DNA from: a virus
Direction: 5' to 3' (one strand)
DNA: 24,840 nucleotides
Virus record (IMG/VR): IMGVR_UViG_3300042545_000106
Location: 1-24,840 of that record
Below the pieces are notes generated by a model. That model worked only from the letters and a program-made list of their open reading frames with translations, had not been told where the DNA came from and made no database searches. The position numbers were made by a program, and so were the translations under genes. This document shows, in pieces, positions 15,159 through 23,560 of this stretch; positions within the stretch are counted from its first letter, which is position 1, and each line of letters opens with the position of its first letter.

Positions 15159-15608
15159 TTACTGTATGGCTGCTACGTTAGTTAGATTGTTGAAGAAAAC
15201 GCTTAATAGTTGAGCGTTGTTGAATGGTGCTATCGCTAATTCTACTTCAATTAATATGCCATTTTCTTTAGGAAATGCTTTGACTGAGTTAAGAATTATT
15301 CTAGGATCAGAACTGGCTACTCTGCGTATCTCATCTTGCAGTTGAAATTGAGTATCAGCAGTATTAGGTTCAAATATAAAAGACCACAATGTTGTTCCGT
15401 AACCCGGTTGACCTACTTTTTGTCCTTGTTGAATGTTCAACGCATTCAAAAAGTCTTGCAGTACTAGTTGTTCATTGGTCAGTTTAAACTTTTTTCCTGG
15501 TATCACAGCTTGAGTCGTAGATCCATAACCGCCACCAGTACCAGGTGTCAGATCAGTTGACCTAGGTTTATTAGCGTTTATTGTACTGAATCCATTATAT
15601 GTTGCCAT
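15159..15608 (-). CDS. 25: Baseplate wedge subunit gp25
   Basis: Member of the gp25/GPW family, the small conserved sheath-initiator and wedge component of contractile tails and type VI secretion (TssE). In T4, gp25 binds the gp6 dimer and starts sheath assembly. At 149 aa it is close to the T4 length (132 aa). The family layout is visible: KLTNEQLVLQDFLNALNI (about 43-60), GYGTTLWSFIFEP (about 69-81), and QDEIRRVASSDPRI (about 91-104). The conserved E-P pair of the EPR motif is present, with N replacing R (FEPNT). The amino-terminal 35 residues are a Gly/Thr-rich linker. The ribosome-binding site AAGGAA lies 5 nt before the ATG, and an exact late promoter is just upstream. Adjacency to gp6, its direct partner, supports the call. 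Confidence 0.93.
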   Translation of the reverse strand: MATYNGFSTINANKPRSTDLTPGTGGGYGSTTQAVIPGKKFKLTNEQLVLQDFLNALNIQQGQKVGQPGYGTTLWSFIFEPNTADTQFQLQDEIRRVASSDPRIILNSVKAFPKENGILIEVELAIAPFNNAQLLSVFFNNLTNVAAIQ

Positions 15609-15623
15609 GATTGTTCCTTATTA

Positions 15624-15631
15624 TATTTATA
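15624..15631 (-). promoter_or_regulatory. Exact T4-type late promoter before gp25
   Basis: The minus strand reads TATAAATA, the T4 late consensus, in the 23-bp gap between gp5 and gp25. It begins directly after the gp5 stop codon and lies 15 nt before the gp25 ATG. It is the best late-promoter match in the window. Confidence 0.75.
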
Positions 15632-18600
15632 TTAGCTAGCGGCTGTTGTAGTGCTGTTAACCGAGTTACCAGGAGATACAGTGGCTAACTGAACTTGTCG
15701 TTGTCTTATTGCGGTAATACGACCGTCCAAATCTGTTAATTTTTGCTTAGTTTGGATTAATGTCTGTTCTGCAATTCCAATTGCCGGATCCCCGGCTGGC
15801 AAGTCTGTTTTAGCAAGGTTTAACGTATATCTTGCATCACGTACTGATTTGTCTAACGCATATCTTTGATCGACCAAAGCGTTTAATTCATCGTTAATTT
15901 CGTTATATTTGTTTATTGATTCTTCTGACGCCGGCTTCCCTAAAGTTGCAGGATTTCCTGAGAAGTTAGGTAACGGTATCTTTGCACTACCTAACGTTGA
16001 AGTAATCTGTGCTGTTAATTCTCCTCTATCAACGGTGTTGAACGCTACCGTAGGTAACTGAATAGCAATTGAACCACCAGAACTTAATGAACTTATTGCT
16101 GAATTCAACTGTGCTGCCGCCCCGGCTGGTAATCCAGCTGATGCAAGTGACTGTAACGTAGCCGATCCGTCTTTTAGTTTAGCTAAATTAGTAGCAACTG
16201 CCGCACCTGCACCAGATATTAATCCAGTTACAGTACTAGCTCCAGGGATAGCATTAAGTGCATTCTTTGCGTTATCTACTACCGATGCAATAGCTTTTTC
16301 TCCGCCAGCAATTGCATTGAGTCCCGTGCTCACTCCCGTAATTGCCCCCACTGATGCTAATGCAGTTGATGCTGATTCTGCCGCTGTTCTAGCTAAATTA
16401 GTCACAGATGATCCATTGACAGATGAAACAACATTAGTAAGTGATCCAACAGAAGCACTTACATTTGCTACAGTATTTGTAATTGGATTACCAATTCCAT
16501 TATTAACTGCGTTAGTTAACGTTGAGTTTAGTGACGCATTGCTTGCTCTCATTGCCGCCTCTTGTTCAGGCGTAAAGTTTCTAACTTGTTCACCTGTAAC
16601 AGGATCTGTTGTAAATGCAGGTGGGCTATCTGAATTCAATGCATTTGCCGCTTGAGCTTTTTCTGTAATGTCTTTTAGATTTTGAGGGATACCTGATTTT
16701 ATTGTAGCAAAGCCTTTAGTTACTGCTGAGAATGCTGAGGCTGCAAGACCTTTTGCGGCATTGGCTAATCCGGCAATTCCTTGTAGTGCGCCAACGCCAG
16801 CACCGCCAAGTGCGCCTGCAATCGAACTCAATCCACCTGTTACAGTAGATGCTAAATTGCTAGCAAAGTTACCTGCACTTAATGTGTTTTGTAATGGGCC
16901 TAATAAGCCATTTACTGCTTTTCCAACTCCACCTACAATACCAGTTACAACTTGTCCTGCGGCTTGTGCGGCATTCTTTACAAAACTAGTAACATTACTA
17001 ATACCCGCAGTTGCTGTAGCTAATAATAATCCACCCAATTGTGTCCCGGATTCAGTTCCGGTAATTATACCTGCCTGTGTTAACTGAGTTTGTGCTTTTT
17101 GTAGGTTTGCAACTTGAGTTTGAACTTGTGCTACTGGGTTAGTAACATATGCATTTAGTGTTTCTGCACCAGACTTACCCGTGAACAAGTTGTTTGTCAT
17201 GGATTGTTCTATGGTTTTTCCTCCGGCAACTAAAGTGTCTACTAGTTGTGATGCTCCCGGTTTTAATACCCCAGCCGCTTCAAGTTGAGCAGGAGATTGA
17301 GCCATTTTTCCAATTGCGGCCACTGCTCCTTGTGCTGTTTGTACTATGCCGGCACCAGTTTGTTTAATAACGTCGGCTGCAATGCCAGTTTGTGCAAGTA
17401 CTGCTGATTGTCCAATTATGGCCGCTGTTGTGTTTTTATCTACTGCCGCACTAATTTGTCCTGTATTTGGAATTGTAGATACTACTGCCGATGTTACACC
17501 GGGTGTTTGTGTGGTCGCTACTGAACTGTTTGTTGCTACGAGCGCCGGGGCAGGTGCGGCCGGTAACGCGGCACTAGCGTTATTGTTTACTTTAACATCT
17601 ACACCCTGGCCAGCCATAGCCCATGGTGCATGAGCAGGTGCTCTACTTACGATACTTAATAGTTTACCCGGTGCGGCTGCCCAACCTTTAACACTGTCAA
17701 ACAATGTATCAGTGTGTGCAACTATTGGTAATGGCTTTACTTCTTGTGGTACAGTTGATGCTGACCCTGTATTCAAGTTAATTTTTTCACCGTTGATGTA
17801 CATTGTACTTTTAGAAGCATACGAACCTTCACTCGCTGAATATTGTGACATAGAGCCATTGACTTTAACTGTGTACTTACCAATAGTATATTGATTAAAA
17901 TCAGTACCAACACGCATTGTTGTTTCTTTTTCTGAGGTCATCGCAATAGATTCAGCACTTATGTTTAGTGTTTTGGCTGCATTCATGTTTATGTTATTGT
18001 CTGCATGTAAATTCAAGTCACCTTGAGTTCTAATATTAACTGAGTTAGTGGCGTACATGTCGATAGTACCTTCTTTGCCCAACTCAATCCAACTCTGTCC
18101 ATTACTGTGAACGATGAATAAACATTGACCGTCATCACTCATCAATATTTGATGACCGGTTGCTGTTCGTAATCTAACTAATTGGTCACGTCCTAATGAG
18201 TCACCGTCATCCATAACAAATGTGTGTCCACCTCGTCTACCGATAACTTTTAGTTTACCAGGGGATCCCTCTTTTGCCGCATCTGCTATTTGCTCATCGG
18301 TAAATCCACCTTCATACACAGGGCGTCCAGGTGTACTGATACCATACCCTACTCTAGACGGACTTTCTCGTTGTGCGCTGGTGCTGATTACACCTCGAAT
18401 TGGATCTCTAACTAAACCTTGTTGACTTAATATACTTGCTTGATAACTATGTACTGGTTTAGGTGCTGTCAAGTATTTTACAGAATCTGCTATACCTGAA
18501 TTATTGTTGTTTAAATTCACTACCGGCAATCTAGTTGCGCCACCAAATGCGGCAGCTTCGCCGGCGTTCGCTACAATATTTTCTCCTCCACCTATAGCGG

Positions 18601-19003
18601 GAACCATATGTAATGCTTCTGCATTTGGAACACATCCTATATAGTAACCAAAGTTAGGATCGCCGTTAACAAATAAACAGATAACTGTGCTTCCAATATC
18701 AGGTGGACTGTTCCATACTCCATAGCTGTGCGGGTTATCTAAGTAATTACCATATGTCGCTTTGCCCCCAGAGCCTTCTGTCATCCCGTAAAAGGGACTC
18801 ATGTACTTAACAGTAACCCATCCGTTTGCATCATCTGGATCTTGACTACCAATATCACTTACATATACTTGTAATCTACCCGAGCGAGTTGGATCTATAT
18901 TGTCTTTAACGACAGCAAACACCGGTACTTCACGTAATACAGCACCACCTGAATCAGGATTACTACCTTTAATAGCACCTCTAGGTTTTATTTCATCATA
19001 CAT
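15632..19003 (-). CDS. 5: Baseplate hub/spike protein gp5 (VgrG-like, no visible lysozyme)
   Basis: Central spike of the tail tip. Residues about 25-125 form the OB-fold domain (REVPVFAVVKDNIDPTRSGR, VTVKYMSPFYG, GDPNFGYYIGCVPN). Residues about 250-420 form the trimeric beta-helix needle (RRGGHTFVMDDGD, LRTATGHQILMSDDG, SWIELGKEGTIDMYATNSVN, then short alternating repeats such as GDLNLHADNNINMN). The lysozyme domain that T4 gp5 carries between these parts is absent. After the needle comes PAHAPWAMAGQGVDV and a roughly 650-residue extension rich in Ala, Ser, Gly, Thr and Val; within it, SPAQLEAAGVLKPG (about 570) heads a helical segment to about 690. The last 95 residues look coiled-coil (YNEINDELNALVDQRYALDK). 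Total 1123 aa against 575 in T4. AAAGAGA lies 8 nt before the ATG. No late promoter is clear here, so it is probably expressed from the upstream hub transcript. Family firm; extension unexplained. Confidence 0.9.
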   Translation of the reverse strand: MYDEIKPRGAIKGSNPDSGGAVLREVPVFAVVKDNIDPTRSGRLQVYVSDIGSQDPDDANGWVTVKYMSPFYGMTEGSGGKATYGNYLDNPHSYGVWNSPPDIGSTVICLFVNGDPNFGYYIGCVPNAEALHMVPAIGGGENIVANAGEAAAFGGATRLPVVNLNNNNSGIADSVKYLTAPKPVHSYQASILSQQGLVRDPIRGVISTSAQRESPSRVGYGISTPGRPVYEGGFTDEQIADAAKEGSPGKLKVIGRRGGHTFVMDDGDSLGRDQLVRLRTATGHQILMSDDGQCLFIVHSNGQSWIELGKEGTIDMYATNSVNIRTQGDLNLHADNNINMNAAKTLNISAESIAMTSEKETTMRVGTDFNQYTIGKYTVKVNGSMSQYSASEGSYASKSTMYINGEKINLNTGSASTVPQEVKPLPIVAHTDTLFDSVKGWAAAPGKLLSIVSRAPAHAPWAMAGQGVDVKVNNNASAALPAAPAPALVATNSSVATTQTPGVTSAVVSTIPNTGQISAAVDKNTTAAIIGQSAVLAQTGIAADVIKQTGAGIVQTAQGAVAAIGKMAQSPAQLEAAGVLKPGASQLVDTLVAGGKTIEQSMTNNLFTGKSGAETLNAYVTNPVAQVQTQVANLQKAQTQLTQAGIITGTESGTQLGGLLLATATAGISNVTSFVKNAAQAAGQVVTGIVGGVGKAVNGLLGPLQNTLSAGNFASNLASTVTGGLSSIAGALGGAGVGALQGIAGLANAAKGLAASAFSAVTKGFATIKSGIPQNLKDITEKAQAANALNSDSPPAFTTDPVTGEQVRNFTPEQEAAMRASNASLNSTLTNAVNNGIGNPITNTVANVSASVGSLTNVVSSVNGSSVTNLARTAAESASTALASVGAITGVSTGLNAIAGGEKAIASVVDNAKNALNAIPGASTVTGLISGAGAAVATNLAKLKDGSATLQSLASAGLPAGAAAQLNSAISSLSSGGSIAIQLPTVAFNTVDRGELTAQITSTLGSAKIPLPNFSGNPATLGKPASEESINKYNEINDELNALVDQRYALDKSVRDARYTLNLAKTDLPAGDPAIGIAEQTLIQTKQKLTDLDGRITAIRQRQVQLATVSPGNSVNSTTTAAS

Positions 19004-19024
19004 GACATTTATCTCTTTTTAGGT

Positions 19025-21841
19025 TTATTCTTCTCTACCACTAGTACTAACTCGGGATGCACTGCTACCAGTAGCATCATCATCTGCTACTGCTCGGTTA
19101 ACTTCACTGGAGGAATTAGAAGTTCCAGCGGGCTTACCCCAATTAGCTAATAGATCGCTGTATGTTTTTCTTGCCGCATCATTTTCTCCAAGCTTGGCTT
19201 TTACCTCATTATTCAACGGTGGTATAATAACATAAGAACTAGCTTTCAAACTAGTTAGTGCAGCCAAATCTCGTGGATCTGCTATTGCTATTTGTGCATC
19301 CCACTGAGCAGGTCCCCATCCATTGACATTAACTAATTCTTTACCGCTAGGTAAAATTACTGAAACAAAGACAGTAGCCCCATCCGGGGCAATATAAGCT
19401 TTAATCGTTGCACCTGCAAATGTAGTGCTTGCTTGTAAAGTAGAAGACGGATTAGGAAGAACGAATGGAGGAGGTGATGGCGAAGGTGATGGCGTAGACG
19501 ATCCGCCGGTCGGAGATGTTATTTGAGATGCATTACTTGGTGGAGTCTCCGGTGCAGTATTTTGTGTATTTGTAGCATTACTGTCAGTCGTTAGTCCATC
19601 ACCGCTAGTAGAACTTTGTCCAGATGAACTTTGCGTTCCGGTTGTACCACCTTGAGTAGTTCCTGTACGTACATCACCGGTTGTAGGTGCTGAACTGCTT
19701 TCTCTATTATTTGCGGCTGCTGTATCAGTTGCTCCTGGGAATGTGTTAATGGTACACTCTAAATCTTGTGTGAATTTGCCTTTACTCATCGTGCTAGTTA
19801 CAGTATTTACCAGGTAGCTTACACCCTTGATATTAATACTACTTGGATATTTCCAAAATAGTATTGATTGATTTATCGTCAACAACCCGCTATCAACTTT
19901 GTAATCTTCTGCTTCTTTAAAGTCAATCTCAATAAAGACTTGTCCGCCATTAGGATTAATAGTAAATCCGTCAGTGCCGTAGTATTGACTGTAAACTGCG
20001 TTTGTAGTAGCAGGGCTATCTTGTATCAAGTAATCAGGATCGCCCATGATTGTTATTTTTGCTTTTGCATAATCACCTGGAGAGAATAGACTAGTAAGAA
20101 CACTATTTTGTGCTTCTCTACTAATATCGTTGCCGCCAGTTCTATCTTCATCTTGACGCATCCCTGCAGTAGTAGGTACATCTTGTCCTCCACCGTGAGA
20201 TGCGTCATCACCTGAAGGCATTACTGCTGTATTAAAATATGCATTATCTAATCGTTGTTCATAATTTATTATTTCACTGTTCTTACCTGTATACCAGTAT
20301 TCATATCTTTTATGAGGACCATAATACTTAGGAATTTTTCCTACGTATGGACTTATTACTGTTGGACAATCATAGGGTTGTATGACATATGTTATTTCAT
20401 ACGCCCAATCTCCTACGTTCTTATCGAATCCTATAGGTTTTACTCTTGCACCTAAGTTGTACCATTTAAAAGTTTTAGGCTCTTTGTTGACAATTTCATC
20501 TTCGCCATTTGAGTTTTGATCTGGTTCTACTTCATTGGTGTATATCACTTTCAGTGCATCAGCCATATATGTACTTTGAGATATGATAGATGATATTGCT
20601 TGCATGATAGACATACCATTTCTAAAAGTTATTGATCTTTTGGTATTGTCCGGTGTACTGGACACGGAGACAGTTTCGGTAACTTGGAAAGTTTTTGCAG
20701 CCTTGCTCATTGGCCATAAATCTTTATTTCGTTTATCTGATTCAGTAACAATTGAAGCATTTGAAATTACATCCGCCGGCCCTTGAAATTCTAATCTATA
20801 CACGTTTGCTATTGCTCCTGCACTAGCCGGAGCATTCTTAACATATAATCTTTCTTGTTCGTTTAATGTTCCTAATAAACTTTTTATACCTTCTGGATCA
20901 GTACCTTCATTACCAAGTGCTTGTTGTACTGTTCCGGCTACTACTTGTGCGCCGGTTTTAATAGTGCCTCGTTTGATGCCAAATGCCGCTCTGGGTGCTA
21001 CTGTTGCCGCAGTTATATTATAAACAGTTAATTTACCATCTATTTTAAATTTCATACTAGACAAATATATGTCAAAGAATCTTTCAAAAATTCCACCTGG
21101 CTCACCCTGTGGGTTTGAAACTGTATTTTGCTGAGTAGTTTCAGATCCAGAAATTAACTTCCCGTCCTTATCATATCCTTGAAAACGTATACCTAATACA
21201 AAAAACTGTCTAGATGCATTTGATAAATCTCTGAAATTTTTCTTGTTACTTTTTAGTGCAAGTGCGGCATTGGCAATATTAGATATAAAACTAAAACCAT
21301 ATGGTTCATATATGTTAAAACTTAAACTAGTGACATTACTTGCAGTAAAAGACTCTTTGCCGTTTAGACTAGCTTTTATTTTTAAATCATCAATGAAGTA
21401 ATCGTACTTGAATCCAGGGGGTCTTTTACTTGTTTCGTTATTCACACCGCCGCTTTGTGCAACAATAAATGCACCTTCTGTACCATTGCTCAATGCATCA
21501 ATTTTTCTTCTACCAGTCTCAATAAACGCATCATATGCGTCAGGAGTTATCATGTATAATGTTATCTGATAGGTGTAACTAGAAAAATTAGATAAAGGGT
21601 TTTGTGTTCGTTTACCTGGTTTTGGTCCAGTTGTTGTTGTAGTACCTGATGTAGTTTTTGCGTTATTAGCATTTGCACCACCTGCAACAGTTTTTCCAGC
21701 AAAACTCTCGTTAAGAGTTTCCATTTCATTGTTTGAGTTGGTAGTCTGATTACTTTCTGCATTATTAATCGCATTAAGTCTTGCGGCTTCGGTTTGTTCA
21801 AAGCCATTATCATCACTAGCAGTACCTGTTAATTCTGTCAT
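19025..21841 (-). CDS. Conserved structural protein, candidate baseplate hub (gp27-like role)
   Basis: No recognised T4 gene by sequence. Its place between gp53 and gp5, and the lack of any other gp27 candidate here, suggest the hub adaptor joining tail tube and spike (inference). Residues 1-80 are a polar, Asn/Thr-rich leader. Residues about 80-280 are beta-rich (SSYTYQITLYMITPDAYDAF, SLSFNIYEPYGFSFI, FFVLGIRFQGYD, FERFFDIYLSSMKF). Residues about 340-540 include NVYRLEFQGPADVISNAS, GMSIMQAISSIISQSTYM (similar in layout to hub proteins of the gp27/gpD fold) and WAYEITYVIQPYDCPTV. Around 740-820 is a Ser/Thr/Gly/Pro-rich linker with a proline run. A small carboxyl domain follows (GATIKAYIAPDGATVFVSVI). 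The ATG directly abuts the gp53 stop (TAAATG), with GGGA just upstream, so translation is probably coupled. Real gene; function uncertain. Confidence 0.8.
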   Translation of the reverse strand: MTELTGTASDDNGFEQTEAARLNAINNAESNQTTNSNNEMETLNESFAGKTVAGGANANNAKTTSGTTTTTGPKPGKRTQNPLSNFSSYTYQITLYMITPDAYDAFIETGRRKIDALSNGTEGAFIVAQSGGVNNETSKRPPGFKYDYFIDDLKIKASLNGKESFTASNVTSLSFNIYEPYGFSFISNIANAALALKSNKKNFRDLSNASRQFFVLGIRFQGYDKDGKLISGSETTQQNTVSNPQGEPGGIFERFFDIYLSSMKFKIDGKLTVYNITAATVAPRAAFGIKRGTIKTGAQVVAGTVQQALGNEGTDPEGIKSLLGTLNEQERLYVKNAPASAGAIANVYRLEFQGPADVISNASIVTESDKRNKDLWPMSKAAKTFQVTETVSVSSTPDNTKRSITFRNGMSIMQAISSIISQSTYMADALKVIYTNEVEPDQNSNGEDEIVNKEPKTFKWYNLGARVKPIGFDKNVGDWAYEITYVIQPYDCPTVISPYVGKIPKYYGPHKRYEYWYTGKNSEIINYEQRLDNAYFNTAVMPSGDDASHGGGQDVPTTAGMRQDEDRTGGNDISREAQNSVLTSLFSPGDYAKAKITIMGDPDYLIQDSPATTNAVYSQYYGTDGFTINPNGGQVFIEIDFKEAEDYKVDSGLLTINQSILFWKYPSSINIKGVSYLVNTVTSTMSKGKFTQDLECTINTFPGATDTAAANNRESSSAPTTGDVRTGTTQGGTTGTQSSSGQSSTSGDGLTTDSNATNTQNTAPETPPSNASQITSPTGGSSTPSPSPSPPPFVLPNPSSTLQASTTFAGATIKAYIAPDGATVFVSVILPSGKELVNVNGWGPAQWDAQIAIADPRDLAALTSLKASSYVIIPPLNNEVKAKLGENDAARKTYSDLLANWGKPAGTSNSSSEVNRAVADDDATGSSASRVSTSGREE

Positions 21842-22153
21842 TTAAATTCCCAATAATTGTCTTAACATGTCAGCTTTAGGCAAATATATTCCTAATCCTG
21901 TTTTAAAATCAAACAACGGATCTTTCAACGTGTTTGGATTTCGTTGAGAGAATACCCACCATAATCTACTGTCTGTATATAAGTCATATGCTAATAGATC
22001 AGGTCTATATTCATATTGTGTTGTTATTTGCCAATAAATGTCGCTAGGATCTTTTATGATAGGTCTATCTACCATAAAGTCTAAAAATTTACCATTAAAT
22101 ACGCCAGTGGCGTTATATGGACTTGTTGACGGGTATATATTATTGCTAGCCAT
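21842..22153 (-). CDS. 53: Baseplate wedge subunit gp53
   Basis: Homologue of T4 gp53, which helps join wedges around the hub and contains a LysM-like fold. At 103 aa it is about half the T4 length (196 aa) and keeps the core: DPSDIYWQITTQYEYRPDLL, AYDLYTDSRLWWVFSQRNPN, DPLFDFKTGLGIYLPK. I chose the ATG at 22153; an in-frame TTG two codons upstream is possible, but the ATG has GCAGGA 8 nt before it. The ATG shares one base with the stop of the preceding gene (TAATG), and the next gene starts directly after its own stop, so three genes are translationally linked. Assignment is good. Confidence 0.87.
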   Translation of the reverse strand: MASNNIYPSTSPYNATGVFNGKFLDFMVDRPIIKDPSDIYWQITTQYEYRPDLLAYDLYTDSRLWWVFSQRNPNTLKDPLFDFKTGLGIYLPKADMLRQLLGI

Positions 22154-23499
22154 TACCAAATTCCTGCTCGTTTATTTTGTGAACCACGCAACAATGCACC
22201 AGTAGCATATTGTTTTAAACTGAAATTATTACTAATATCGTTTCTAGTTACCATTGGTAACGCTGTTATTTGTATCTGCATTTTAGTTGGCACGTATGTT
22301 GGTTGTGAATTACTGTCTGTTTGAAACTGCGGTGGTGCGGCTGTTGCTCCGGTATTCAATCCACTAGTGTTTAATCTAACATCTGTTGGTGATGTACTAT
22401 TTGATGCTGTAGTGTATCCTGCAGTACTTACACCAGCTCCCAACGTTGGTGCACTCGCTCTTATATAGTCCACATCATTTGGTAAAGAATAATTAAATGA
22501 TGTCACTACTAATGGATGTGCATTGAATTGAAAGTCACCAAGACCAAACAAAAACACTAATGGTGGAGGTGTACCTGGCTTAGGATTTTGATCTCGTCCA
22601 TAAAACATTTTTGTTACACTGCGGAAAAAATGAATCACTGCTAACATATAGTTTGCTTCTGCTGTGTCTTGTGCTGTAAAATCACCTGCTATTTGTACTT
22701 GCTCAACACTACTACTTCTATATTGATATGCTTTATAGTTACTATGAGTTAATTCTTGTGGGTCATAGTTAGCAACGTAACTTACATTGACAGTTGGCAA
22801 GTACGGAAAGATTACCCCGTCAGTATCCTTTAGTGCTTTTAATATTCCTGGGTTTTCTGCTTTATACAAATATGTTGCACTAGGTGCTAGACTTAATCTA
22901 ACTCGCCAATCTTGTTTAGTTTCAAAATTAGCAGTATCTTGTGCAGTTGCAGTTGATCTAGCTTGATTTGTTGCACCACCCAAACCTCGTGATGATCCAG
23001 TGGCACCACCTGCAGATGGGTCGAATACACTTTCTGTAACTTCTTGTGTAGGGTTAAAAACACTTTCGGTAACTTCTTGTCTAGGATCAAATACACTCTC
23101 AGTTTGATAACCCGCAGTAGTTTCTGGCTTTGTTGCTGGTGGACTATCTCCGGCAAAATAAACTATACCAAGTTCATCAACTGCCCAGCCTGGCTTTAAA
23201 GTACCGTTATTGTTGTATGCATCACTTGTAGTAGAATTATTATAATTTACAGTATTTTCATTGTTTACAGGGATAGGTGTTACTACTACACCTGTCGTAT
23301 TTAATGAGTCAGTGGTAGTTATGTTCCTAAGTTCTAGTAATACCTGTTGCAGTTCTAATTGTACTGATTCAATCTGAGATCGGTATGTGGCTATTTCCTG
23401 TGGATTTCCTATTAGTTCTGCCTCAGCCAACTGGCGTCTTAGCTCAACTAATTGTTCTGACAAATATTCGGCTTGTGCTTGTAATTCGGCTTCTGACAT
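22153..23499 (-). CDS. Virion structural protein, probable baseplate/tube-cap component
   Basis: The frame extends upstream to 23544, but the ATG at 23499 has AAAGG 7 nt before it and a late promoter 20 nt before it, giving 448 aa. Residues about 2-60 form a charged coiled coil (LSEQLVELRRQLAEAELIG, QIESVQLELQQVLLELRN). An Asn/Thr linker follows, with a three-copy 11-residue repeat (TESVFDPRQEV). The carboxyl domain from about 195 is ordered: WRVRLSLAPSATYLYKAENP, FPYLPTVNVSYVANYDP, FTAQDTAEANYMLAVIHFFR, SVTKMFYGRDQNP, VFLFGLGDFQFNAHPLV, FNYSLPNDVDYI. I associate this domain with structural proteins of marine T4-like phages. Length and position near hub genes would suit a gp48/gp54-like tube cap or initiator, but I cannot show homology. 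It is the first gene of the leftward late operon. Confidence 0.8.
   Translation of the reverse strand: MSEAELQAQAEYLSEQLVELRRQLAEAELIGNPQEIATYRSQIESVQLELQQVLLELRNITTTDSLNTTGVVVTPIPVNNENTVNYNNSTTSDAYNNNGTLKPGWAVDELGIVYFAGDSPPATKPETTAGYQTESVFDPRQEVTESVFNPTQEVTESVFDPSAGGATGSSRGLGGATNQARSTATAQDTANFETKQDWRVRLSLAPSATYLYKAENPGILKALKDTDGVIFPYLPTVNVSYVANYDPQELTHSNYKAYQYRSSSVEQVQIAGDFTAQDTAEANYMLAVIHFFRSVTKMFYGRDQNPKPGTPPPLVFLFGLGDFQFNAHPLVVTSFNYSLPNDVDYIRASAPTLGAGVSTAGYTTASNSTSPTDVRLNTSGLNTGATAAPPQFQTDSNSQPTYVPTKMQIQITALPMVTRNDISNNFSLKQYATGALLRGSQNKRAGIW
23018..23103 (-). repeat. 33-bp tandem repeat, about 2.5 copies, coding
   Basis: In the linker of the structural gene a 33-base unit recurs in frame and encodes ESVFDPRQEVT, ESVFNPTQEVT and ESVFDPSAGG. 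Copies differ by synonymous and a few conservative changes, so the peptide is better kept than the DNA. The unit has an SVF(D/N)P core and acidic flanks. Confidence 0.7.
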
Positions 23500-23519
23500 G
23501 ATTATACCTTTGCTAAATA

Positions 23520-23527
23520 TATTTATC
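23520..23527 (-). promoter_or_regulatory. Late promoter motif of the leftward baseplate operon
   Basis: The minus strand reads GATAAATA, identical to the motif before gp6 and one base from the T4 late consensus. It lies 20 nt before the chosen ATG of the first structural gene, inside the divergent gap shared with gp55, whose product would recognise it. Confidence 0.65.
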
Positions 23528-23560
23528 GCTACAAAAATCACCAATTTTTACCCAGTTCCG

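Noticed and set aside
16317-18425. Plus-strand frames opposite gp5, rich in Ala and Pro
   Set aside because: Antisense shadows of the Ala/Ser/Gly-rich extension; no start signals.
15632-19003. Tail lysozyme domain in gp5
   Set aside because: No lysozyme-like motif is visible between the OB fold and the needle; naming it a tail lysozyme would overstate the evidence.
19006-19013. GATAAATG before gp5 as a late promoter
   Set aside because: It ends only 2 nt before the ATG and overlaps the ribosome-binding region, which leaves no leader; the last base also mismatches.
21562-23156. Minus-strand frames at 21562-21816 and 22893-23156 rich in Gln, Leu and Lys
   Set aside because: They overlap the candidate hub gene and the coiled-coil structural gene in another frame and have no recognisable domain.
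23500-23544. Upstream extension of the coiled-coil structural protein by 15 residues
   Set aside because: The extension would overlap the late promoter and has no ribosome-binding site, while the ATG at 23499 has AAAGG at good spacing.
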